Source of the DNA: Arthrobacter sunyaminii
GTDB lineage: Bacteria > Actinomycetota > Actinomycetes > Actinomycetales > Micrococcaceae
Direction: 5' to 3'
Assembly: GCF_018866305.1 (NCBI RefSeq)
Contig: NZ_CP076456.1
Coordinates: 1,240,001-1,304,000 of the forward strand
Length of the DNA: 64,000 nucleotides
The position numbers and the translations under genes are program-made. Below, piece after piece: positions 9,136-16,503 of the stretch (the stretch's first letter is position 1; the number at the start of each line of letters is the position of its first letter). Under the pieces are notes generated by a model. The model saw nothing but the letters and a program-made list of their open reading frames with translations. It was not told the origin of the DNA and did no database searches.

Positions 9136-12100
9136 TTACCCGGGGACCCGGGTGGATTCCTCGTTGAGGAACAGCTGAAGCACCTGAACGGGTTTGCCGG
9201 GCTGGATCAGCTGTGCTCTGCCCGGCGGCAGAGTCCGGGCGCGCACCCCGTTAATCAGGGTTCCTTCCGCCCGGTCGCCGGAGAGGATCAGCGCGGCACT
9301 GCCGGAATCGCGCAGCGACGTGAAGAAGGGTTCATACATTCCCCGGCTCGCCCCGCGGACCCGGCGCGACAGGACGGCGTGCAGCCCGATTTCAGGGGCC
9401 AGCGGCAGGAACGGGGTCAACCGGCTCAGCGGCGAGGAACCGCCCGCGGTCAGCACATCGTAGTCATCGATGACCAACACGATGCGCGGCAGGCCGGCCA
9501 GCTCCGCCGGGGCCGCCGAAGCCCGCTTCTCCAGCTCTCCGGCGACGGCGGCTGCGAGCTTTTCCGCCAGGGCTGCGCTGGTGGCATAACCGCCCAGCGA
9601 TTCACCGGGGACCTCCCCGGTGAGGCTGCGGCGGGGATCGAAGACCGCAAAGACGATGTCCTCGGGCTGATGCTGGGACGTCAGACGGCGGATGACGGAC
9701 CGCAGGACGTTGGTTTTGCCGGAAGCGTCATCACCCATGATGAGCAAATGCCGTTCCCTGCCGTGCAGGTCAAGGATCTCGGTGCCGAGGTCGGCCTCGC
9801 GGAGACCCAGCGGTACGGCGGCAGCTGCTTCGGGGCTGGGGGCTGTTTCAGCGGAAACAGCGGCGGGCAGAATCCGGACCTGCATGGCCCGCTCGCGGGT
9901 GGCCGCCGCTACGGCAGCCACCAAATCCTGCAGGCTGCTCGCGGCGGAACCGTCATCCGTTCCGGCATCGATGCGCGGCAGGGCGAAATGTCCCTGCAGC
10001 TTGCCGTCCGTCAGCGACCGCCCGGGGCTTCCGGGGCTGACGGCTTCGGCCATCTTGCGTCCGTGGGCGGAATCCCCGGGATCGGCCAGCCGCAGTTCAA
10101 TCCGGTTGCCGAAGAAGCTTTGCTGGGAGATCCGGATTTCATTCATCCGTGAGCACGTGGCGATGACGTGAATGCCGTAGCCTGCGCCGCGGCTGATCAG
10201 TGCGTGAACAGGTTTTTCGATGTCCTCGAATTCGTCGCTGAGCTGCCCGTAGCCGTCCAAAACCAGGACGATGTCGGCGCTGGGAAGCTCCGGGATCCCG
10301 CCGTCGGCGCACCGCCGGCGGAGGGTGGGCAGCGAATCCACCTGGTATTTCTCAAAGAGGTGTTCGCGGTGGGCGAGCATGGCCAGGAGCTCATCCACTG
10401 TCCGGCGGATGACCTCCCGGTTGGTGCGGACGGCCACCCCGCCCACATGGGGGAGCCCTTCCAACGGCAGCAGGGCGCTGCCGAGCAGGTCGATGCCGTA
10501 AATACCCACCTCCGCCGGACTGTGGGTCAGTGACAGTGCCGCAACGATGGTGCGCAGCGCCGTGCTTTTCCCGGTTTGGGGGCCGCCCACAATGGCAGCA
10601 TTTCCGCCGTTGGCTGCCAGATCCAGCTCCCACACGCCCTGCCACTGCCTGGCCGGGTCATCCAGCAGGCCCACGGGGATCCGCAGGGATCCGCCGCAGG
10701 CAAGCCGCAGGCTTTTCTCGGAGGACAGTCCGCCGGCGGCCTGGTCCAGCGCAATGCCGCGGGGCAGCGGCGGCAGCCAGATGGGGTCCACCGCCCGCGG
10801 GAACATGGAAAGAGTGTCCATGAGCGTAGACAGGACGGTGGGTCCGGTGGTGCGTTTGGAGGCCGACGTCGATGCCGGGCGCGCGTCGTCGGCTGCGGGC
10901 TGCGCCTCGAGGGACGCGGCATAACGGGGGACCGGCAGGACCCGGGGCAGCTGGCCGGCGTCGTCCTGCGCGGTTTCCTGCGCGGCTTCCAAGGGGCCGG
11001 ACACATAACCGGCCTTGAAACGGGTGTACGTGGTGGTGTCCACCTTCAGGTATCCGAAGCCGGGCACCGGGGGCAGATGGAAGGCGTCGGGGGTGTCCAG
11101 CACCGTGCGGGATTCGCCCTCCGAAAGGGTCCTTAGCCCAATCCGGTAGGACAGATAGGTGTCCAGGCCGCGGAGTTTGCCGGCCTCGATCCGCTGGCTT
11201 GAGAGCAGCAGGTGCACGCCGATGGAGCGGCCGATGCGGCCAATGGACAGGAAGAGCTCAATGAAGTCCGGCCGGGCGGTGAGAAGCTCGCCGAATTCGT
11301 CAATGATCACCACCAGGTGCGGCAGCGGAGCCGGCTCCCGTCCCTGTAACTTCAATTCCTGCCGGTACAGCTGATAGTCCGTGATGTTGGCAAGGTTGCC
11401 GGCCGCTTTGAGGACTTCCTGCCGGCGCTGGATTTCGCCCGCAAGGCTGGCGTACACGCGCTCGATCAGGCTGACGTCATCGGAGAGGTTGGTGATGACG
11501 CCGGCCACCTGCGGGGCACCGGCGAACGGGGCAAATGTGGCACCGCCCTTGTAATCGACGAGCACCATGGCCAGGACTTCGGGCGAGTGCGTCGCCAGTA
11601 GGCCCACCACCATGCTCCGCAGCATCTCGGACTTGCCGGAACCGGTGGCACCCACACACAGGCCGTGGGGCCCGTGACCAAACTGCGCGGACTCCTTCAA
11701 ATCCAGCAGGGCCGGCCTCCCGCGGTCATCGGGTCCCAGCGGAACCCGCAGGAAGTCGACCTCGCCGCGGGGCTTCCACAGCCGCCGGATGTCCGCTTCG
11801 TCCAGCTGGGGTGAAAGCCCCAGCATTTCCAGGAACCCCTGGGCGGTTTCACTGCTGTCATGCTCCAGGGAATCCGGCGAGAGCCGAAGCGGGGCGAGCT
11901 CACGGGCCAGGGCCTCCGCCAAGGGCAGCGGAAGATCGTCCAGGCGGCCGCGTTCGACGGCGGGAAGCACCGCATTGTCACGGTAGTTTTCCACGATGAA
12001 CGCCCCGTCAGGACCGTCGCGGTCTTCGCTGATCCGCACCGAGACTTCTCCCGGTTCCTGATTGCGCTCCGCGACCAGGAACACCGTGGTGATGCCCAGG

Positions 12101-13134
12101 GAACCGGCCGAGGCTTCCTGGTCCGGCACCTGCAGTTCCGACGGGAGCAGACCGTAGGAGTCGCTGAGCACCAGGAGCCGGGGCAACGCGGTGCCCACGC
12201 CGCCGCGCAGGAAGTTCTTACGGGACTCGGCTGCCAGGGTGGATCGCCGGTGCAGGTCTTCGCTGATTACGTCGCTGAGGTCTTCCGCAGTGGGAGCCAG
12301 CCGGCGGACGGGTCCGGTGGCATGGCTGGAACTCTGGTCCGCGAGATGGGGGAGCCAGGTGGCCCACTCCCAGTCGTCCCGCCGGTCAGGCGGTGCGATG
12401 AGGGCAAGGTGCAGGTCCTCGGGTGAATGGAACGCCGCGCCTTCGGTGAGCAGGAGCCTGGCTACCCGGGCAACAAACCGGCGGGACCCCACCACTGAGA
12501 CGTTTCCGGCGCAGTCCAGCGGAACGGTCAGCGGCAGTTCGGGACTGGATTCGTAGCGCTGTTTGAGGATCTCCACTTCGGTGGTCATGAAGGTGTCTGC
12601 CTGGGCCAGGGCCGAGCCGGTGCTTTGAATGGTGATGTCCCGGTTGTGCCGGGACCCGGTGCCAATCCGGACATGGAGGAAATCCTCGTTGTGCCGGCGG
12701 CGTTCCCAGAGCCGTTTGGTATCCCTGATGATGTCAAACAGTGCATCCGGCGGCGGGCTGGAGGTCCGGGCCACGGCAAGAGCGGCCTGCTCGTCCGAGC
12801 GCAGCGTGGTGCGGCAGCGTTCCAGGTATTCCAGATAGTCCTCCCGTTGCTCCCGGCGCTGTTTTCCCTGCCTGCCGCGCTGGCTGAGCATCATCAGGAC
12901 AGAGGCAATGATCGTAACGATCATCATCAGTGCTCCCACGGCCGCTAGGGGCGAGCCGCGGAAGAGCATCATGACGGTCATCGAGACGCCGGCACCCAGC
13001 AGGGGAACCAGGGACATCATGTTCATGCCGGTTTTGCCGCCTTCCACGGGAGGCGGGGCATCCAGGGAGAACGCCTCCATGGTCCGTGCCGGGGCGGTGG
13101 TCCGTGCGGGCCGGTGCAGGATTCTGGTGCTCAT
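9136..13134 (-). CDS. eccC: Type VII secretion FtsK/SpoIIIE-family ATPase EccC
   Basis: The 1332-residue motor ATPase of an ESX system, which recognises and drives export of WXG100 substrates. Two N-terminal transmembrane helices (about residues 38-60 and 64-85, MMSLVPLLGAG and VGALMMIVTIIASVLMML) anchor it. Three FtsK-like ATPase domains follow: P-loop GATGSGKSE near 498 with Walker B VVIIDEFGELL near 610; P-loop GGPQTGKST near 853; and P-loop GDDASGKTN near 1133 with VLVIDDYDVL. All three Walker A motifs are intact, and EccCa and EccCb are fused in one chain. The ATG overlaps the stop of the upstream MinD-like gene. Confidence 0.94.
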   Translation of the reverse strand: MSTRILHRPARTTAPARTMEAFSLDAPPPVEGGKTGMNMMSLVPLLGAGVSMTVMMLFRGSPLAAVGALMMIVTIIASVLMMLSQRGRQGKQRREQREDYLEYLERCRTTLRSDEQAALAVARTSSPPPDALFDIIRDTKRLWERRRHNEDFLHVRIGTGSRHNRDITIQSTGSALAQADTFMTTEVEILKQRYESSPELPLTVPLDCAGNVSVVGSRRFVARVARLLLTEGAAFHSPEDLHLALIAPPDRRDDWEWATWLPHLADQSSSHATGPVRRLAPTAEDLSDVISEDLHRRSTLAAESRKNFLRGGVGTALPRLLVLSDSYGLLPSELQVPDQEASAGSLGITTVFLVAERNQEPGEVSVRISEDRDGPDGAFIVENYRDNAVLPAVERGRLDDLPLPLAEALARELAPLRLSPDSLEHDSSETAQGFLEMLGLSPQLDEADIRRLWKPRGEVDFLRVPLGPDDRGRPALLDLKESAQFGHGPHGLCVGATGSGKSEMLRSMVVGLLATHSPEVLAMVLVDYKGGATFAPFAGAPQVAGVITNLSDDVSLIERVYASLAGEIQRRQEVLKAAGNLANITDYQLYRQELKLQGREPAPLPHLVVIIDEFGELLTARPDFIELFLSIGRIGRSIGVHLLLSSQRIEAGKLRGLDTYLSYRIGLRTLSEGESRTVLDTPDAFHLPPVPGFGYLKVDTTTYTRFKAGYVSGPLEAAQETAQDDAGQLPRVLPVPRYAASLEAQPAADDARPASTSASKRTTGPTVLSTLMDTLSMFPRAVDPIWLPPLPRGIALDQAAGGLSSEKSLRLACGGSLRIPVGLLDDPARQWQGVWELDLAANGGNAAIVGGPQTGKSTALRTIVAALSLTHSPAEVGIYGIDLLGSALLPLEGLPHVGGVAVRTNREVIRRTVDELLAMLAHREHLFEKYQVDSLPTLRRRCADGGIPELPSADIVLVLDGYGQLSDEFEDIEKPVHALISRGAGYGIHVIATCSRMNEIRISQQSFFGNRIELRLADPGDSAHGRKMAEAVSPGSPGRSLTDGKLQGHFALPRIDAGTDDGSAASSLQDLVAAVAAATRERAMQVRILPAAVSAETAPSPEAAAAVPLGLREADLGTEILDLHGRERHLLIMGDDASGKTNVLRSVIRRLTSQHQPEDIVFAVFDPRRSLTGEVPGESLGGYATSAALAEKLAAAVAGELEKRASAAPAELAGLPRIVLVIDDYDVLTAGGSSPLSRLTPFLPLAPEIGLHAVLSRRVRGASRGMYEPFFTSLRDSGSAALILSGDRAEGTLINGVRARTLPPGRAQLIQPGKPVQVLQLFLNEESTRVPG

Positions 13135-14264
13135 GCCGGAGTTCTCCTCGCCTGCGCAGCTCCGGCAGCTCCGGCAGGTCCGGACCGTCGCGGCCCGGGT
13201 CCCGGGCCGGCCACGGCAACGGACAGGACCCGCGACGCCAGGGACACCGCTTCAAGGCGGGTCCGGCGGGCCAGCAGGGCCGGACTTACGGCGGTTCCCG
13301 CTGCCAGATGCCGGTCATAGCTCACATGGGCAGCGTCGATGCCGGCACGGCGGAGGCCGGCGGCCTGCCGGGACGCGGACAAGGCGCCGTCCCTGGTGCA
13401 CTGGACCACCAGCACCAGGAGGGGGACGGGGCCGAGGAGCGGATCGAGGTGCCAACCCGCGGAGTATTCGACGGCGTCCGCCACTCCCGCGGCGCTGGCC
13501 GGAGTGACAAAGAGAGCCAGATGGGAGCTTTCCAGGGCCCAGCGGGCCGCCGGAGCTCTGAGCCCTGCGCCGCAGTCGAAAACCGTGATGGGGCAGTAGC
13601 GGGAAACCGTCCGGGACAGCAAAGATGCTGCGGCGTCGGCAGGAACCGGGCCGGTTCCTTCGGAAACGCGGCGGGACGAAATGCCGGGTGCACCGGAGGA
13701 AACGCCGTCGAACACCCCTCCGTCATCCTGGCCGCCGGAGAGATTCCGGGCGAGGGGACCGGCGGGTGTCCATGCCGGCGCCGTCGTCCCGGCCGCGGTG
13801 TTGCCGGCAACCGAAGTCCCCACGCTCGCACCTGACCGGGCATGGGGGCTCCGGCGTCCGGTGACCAGCAGATTGGCCGGCCCCGCAACCGCCAGCAGGC
13901 CCGCCAGCTGCGCCAGTGTGGCAGGGGGATCGGCGTCCAGCCGGGCAGCAACGGCTTCCAGCGACGGAGCGTCCGGCACGCCGAGGCGAAAACCCAGCGT
14001 TCCGCTTTCCGGCGCATTGTCGACGGCGGCCACGGCGTCGGCCCGCATGGCCGCGTAAATCCTGGCCAGCAGTGCCGCCGCGGTGGTTCTTCCCGCCCCG
14101 CCGCGGGATCCTACGACGGCGATGCGGCGGCCCGTGGTGACCGGCAGCTGGGAACCGGCCGCTGCTTCTGCGAGCCGGCGCGGGTAGTCATCACCGCGGA
14201 AAAGATCGGCCGAACCGGTGAGCACGCGGCGCAGCGCGGATTCGGCAGGGCGGGGCACGTTCAT
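13131..14264 (-). CDS. ESX-associated MinD/ParA-like ATPase
   Basis: A 377-residue P-loop ATPase of the SIMIBI/MinD class between eccD and eccC. The deviant Walker A is GSRGGAGRTT near residue 51, and a second conserved stretch is ITVFDCGAGLRAPAARWAL near 215. A Gly/Ser/Ala/Pro-rich insertion of about 60 residues (about 140-205) separates the two halves, and the C-terminus is Pro/Gly/Arg-rich. MinD-like proteins such as EspI/EccI are accessory or regulatory parts of several ESX loci. The 4-base overlaps with both neighbours support a shared transcript. The lysine of the classical deviant Walker A (KGGxGKT) is replaced: the motif reads RGGAGRT, which may weaken ATP hydrolysis. Confidence 0.82.
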   Translation of the reverse strand: MNVPRPAESALRRVLTGSADLFRGDDYPRRLAEAAAGSQLPVTTGRRIAVVGSRGGAGRTTAAALLARIYAAMRADAVAAVDNAPESGTLGFRLGVPDAPSLEAVAARLDADPPATLAQLAGLLAVAGPANLLVTGRRSPHARSGASVGTSVAGNTAAGTTAPAWTPAGPLARNLSGGQDDGGVFDGVSSGAPGISSRRVSEGTGPVPADAAASLLSRTVSRYCPITVFDCGAGLRAPAARWALESSHLALFVTPASAAGVADAVEYSAGWHLDPLLGPVPLLVLVVQCTRDGALSASRQAAGLRRAGIDAAHVSYDRHLAAGTAVSPALLARRTRLEAVSLASRVLSVAVAGPGPGPRRSGPAGAAGAAQARRTPA

Positions 14265-15601
14265 GAGAAGCTCCCGGCCAGCTGGCTAAACAGACCAAAC
14301 ATGCCGGCGATCAGGGGAACGGAGGCCAGGATGGAAAAGGTTTCCATCCGCTTGGCCAGCAGACGGAACCGTGCCTGGGTATGGTCGGGGAGCGTGGACG
14401 TTAGCGAGACTGCCGCGGTGGCCGCGATCAGCAGCACGGCCACCCCCACAGCCCAGGGCTGGCCGGGCAAGATCCGCAGTGCAGCCGGTACTGCGGCGCC
14501 GAGTCCGACGGCGACGGCTAGGTAGAGCGCAATTCGCTGCGGAGCCAGGGGAAAGGACCGGGTGCGCAGGAACAGTGCCAGGGTCAGGGCCAGCAGCAGC
14601 GGCAGCGTCCAGTTCTGATCCCGGGTGTCCGTGCCCAGCAGCCACAGTCCGGGAGCCAGGCACAGCGCTGTGATGACGGTGCCCAGGGTCAGCCCGCGGT
14701 GTGCGGCGGCCACCGCGTCCCGGGCATCGGTGCGGGCGATGGAACCGCCCTTCGCCCGCTGGTCATCCAGCGTGGCAAGGCCGGACGACTCGAGTGCCAG
14801 CTTGGGCAGCAGCCCCAGGATGACCGTGCCGGCCAGTGCAGCCAAGGCGGCGGCCCGGACGGCGTCCCCGGTGAGCGCACCGGCAGCGGACCACACTCCT
14901 GCGGCCAGGACCAGCGTTGCGGCAGCGCTGAAAAAGGCGCGCGGCTGGGCGGAGAAGGTTCCCAGACCTGCCAGCCCCAGGACCGAGAGCCCGGCCACGA
15001 TCAGGGCAGCGGCGTGAAGCCGCGCCGGATCGCCGTCGTAAACATGGAGGGCGCCGCCCAGACCGGCAAGCCACCCCGCTCCGAGCAGGGTGGTGCCAAG
15101 GGCGCTGCGCGGCTGCAGCTGCCCCGCGCTTGTGCCGGCGGCCAGCCCAAGCAGTGACAGGGCCAGCAGCATCCACCAGGCGGAATCCGGAGCCAGTGCC
15201 GCCAGCAGGATTTCGGCGCCGGCCCAGATGCCTGCAGCCATGAAGGTCCCGGCGGTGAGAGCACTGAAACGGATGTTCCACCGGCCGCCCACAGCACGGG
15301 TTTCATCCACCACCAGATCGGTGATGTCATAGACGACCGCGGCCGGCGGAGCTTCCGCGGCGTTGCACAGCAACAGCGATGAACCGTCAAGGACCCGGGC
15401 CTGGTTCAAGGACTGTCCGGCGCTGAGTTCCGTGCCGTCACCGGCGACGAGTACCTTGGCCGCCACCTGCGCGGCGGGCACATCCTCCAGCAGGTTTAGG
15501 ACCTGGGGGAGCAGAAGCCCCACCGGCTCGTCGGAGGGCAGAAGCAGGTCAACGTGTTTCCGTGAGCTGATCAGGGTGACACGGGTAAAGGCATGGGCCA
15601 T
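14261..15601 (-). CDS. eccD: Type VII secretion membrane pore protein EccD
   Basis: A 446-residue integral membrane protein. An N-terminal ubiquitin-like YukD domain (about residues 1-85; TRVTLISSRKHVDLLLPSDEP) precedes about eleven hydrophobic helices (FMAAGIWAGAEILLAALA through the C-terminal SVPLIAGMFGLFSQLAG). EccD dimers form the inner-membrane channel vestibule of ESX complexes. The start is placed at ATG 15601 because the YukD fold begins there; 44 upstream in-frame codons overlap the preceding gene and are Cys/Pro-rich without similarity. It overlaps the MinD-like gene by 4 bases. Confidence 0.9.
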   Translation of the reverse strand: MAHAFTRVTLISSRKHVDLLLPSDEPVGLLLPQVLNLLEDVPAAQVAAKVLVAGDGTELSAGQSLNQARVLDGSSLLLCNAAEAPPAAVVYDITDLVVDETRAVGGRWNIRFSALTAGTFMAAGIWAGAEILLAALAPDSAWWMLLALSLLGLAAGTSAGQLQPRSALGTTLLGAGWLAGLGGALHVYDGDPARLHAAALIVAGLSVLGLAGLGTFSAQPRAFFSAAATLVLAAGVWSAAGALTGDAVRAAALAALAGTVILGLLPKLALESSGLATLDDQRAKGGSIARTDARDAVAAAHRGLTLGTVITALCLAPGLWLLGTDTRDQNWTLPLLLALTLALFLRTRSFPLAPQRIALYLAVAVGLGAAVPAALRILPGQPWAVGVAVLLIAATAAVSLTSTLPDHTQARFRLLAKRMETFSILASVPLIAGMFGLFSQLAGSFS

Positions 15602-15606
15602 CGCGT

Positions 15607-15897
15607 TCAGGCCCCGGACCGGGTGTACTCGGTAAACGGCTGGGACAGGGCATTGCCCTGGCGCTGCGTTTGATCCTCCTGCTTGGCACGGTTTTCGGCC
15701 AGCAGGTTGCTGACAAAGGAATACCCCACACAAACCGCGGCAATGACTGCGGCCGCCGCGACGCTAAGGAGGAAGAGCCGGACGCTGTCCATCCAGCGGC
15801 GCTCGTTCGGGTTCTCCCCAAAGAGCAGGGCCGTCAGCAGCCGTTGCCGGCGCACGGTGACGGACTCGATGAGCTGATTGTCGTAGTCGCTGGCCAT
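15607..15897 (-). CDS. Small single-pass membrane protein, first gene of the ESX operon (possible mini-EccB)
   Basis: 96 residues: a basic N-terminal segment (VTVRRQRLLTALLFGENPNERRWMD, shown here in pieces: VRRQRLLTALL then ERRWMDS), one transmembrane helix (about residues 41-63) and a short polar tail. The layout of Arg-rich helix, short loop and single membrane helix resembles the extreme N-terminus of EccB, the ESX subunit that normally carries a large extracytoplasmic domain; that domain is absent here. It ends 5 bp before eccD. Assignment as a reduced EccB is inference from position and topology; it could also be an unrelated locus-specific subunit. Confidence 0.7.
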   Translation of the reverse strand: MASDYDNQLIESVTVRRQRLLTALLFGENPNERRWMDSVRLFLLSVAAAAVIAAVCVGYSFVSNLLAENRAKQEDQTQRQGNALSQPFTEYTRSGA

Positions 15898-16073
15898 GAA
15901 GGTCCCCTCGCCCTTTGGACACGTTGGCTACATCCTTGCACCGCGGACATGATTTCGGTGCGGTCAGGGCGAAGCTGGGGACAACCCTGTGGACGGCTGC
16001 CGGAGACTAACGTTGTGCAATCCTGTACCCGGTGCTAAGTCTTGTTGGACCATCCCGCACCGAAGGAGATCTC

Positions 16074-16391
16074 ATGAGCACCAACCCCGGCCCTGAAGAG
16101 CGCAACCTCAGCGAATGGAGCCGCCGCCTGACGCAGGCGCTGCAAATCCTGGACCTGGAAGTGGATCACAAAATGCTGGTGGACCTGGCCGAGGAATCGT
16201 CCGAGAATGTGGGCCCGCACGCCGGTCTCATCAGCACGTTCCTCGTGGGATACGCCGCCGGCCTGTCCAAGACCAGCGGTCGAAAGGCAGCGGAGGAAGC
16301 AGTCCAAACAGCTGCCGATACTGCCTTCCAGCTCGCGGCCACAGGTTTGGAAGGACCGGAGGGTGAGGGGTGGAAGGACTCCGCCCAGTAA
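16074..16391 (+). CDS. DUF6457-type protein (molybdopterin-related small protein)
   Basis: 105 residues from ATG 16074 behind GAAGGAG. It is an all-helical-looking soluble protein with a DHKMLVDLAEESSENVGPHAGLISTFLVGYAAG core (quoted motifs: LDLEVDHKMLVDLAEE and GLISTFLVGYAAG). The pattern matches DUF6457 proteins, found fused or adjacent to MobA-type molybdenum-cofactor guanylyltransferases in actinobacteria. It lies beside a molybdopterin oxidoreductase gene, which fits a cofactor-linked role, although the two are convergent and separated by a terminator. Biochemical function is unknown. Confidence 0.8.
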   Translation: MSTNPGPEERNLSEWSRRLTQALQILDLEVDHKMLVDLAEESSENVGPHAGLISTFLVGYAAGLSKTSGRKAAEEAVQTAADTAFQLAATGLEGPEGEGWKDSAQ

Positions 16392-16412
16392 CAGGCGGGC
16401 CGACTGGCAGGT

Positions 16413-16455
16413 AAAAAGGCGGGAGCTTCTCCGGTGGAGAAGCTCCCGCCTTTTT
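16413..16455. terminator. Bidirectional rho-independent terminator
   Basis: Perfect 20-bp stem (AAAAAGGCGGGAGCTTCTCC and its complement) with a 3-base loop GGT. It has T5 on the right and A5 on the left, so it can stop transcripts from both the DUF6457 gene and the convergent oxidoreductase gene. Confidence 0.93.
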
Positions 16456-16503
16456 GCGGAGTGCGGAGGTTCTTAGCCCCTTGTGCGCCTCCGGGACCGG
16501 GAC

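Noticed and set aside
15602..15733. 44-codon extension of EccD
   Set aside because: It overlaps the upstream membrane-protein gene. The YukD ubiquitin-like fold begins at the ATG at 15601.
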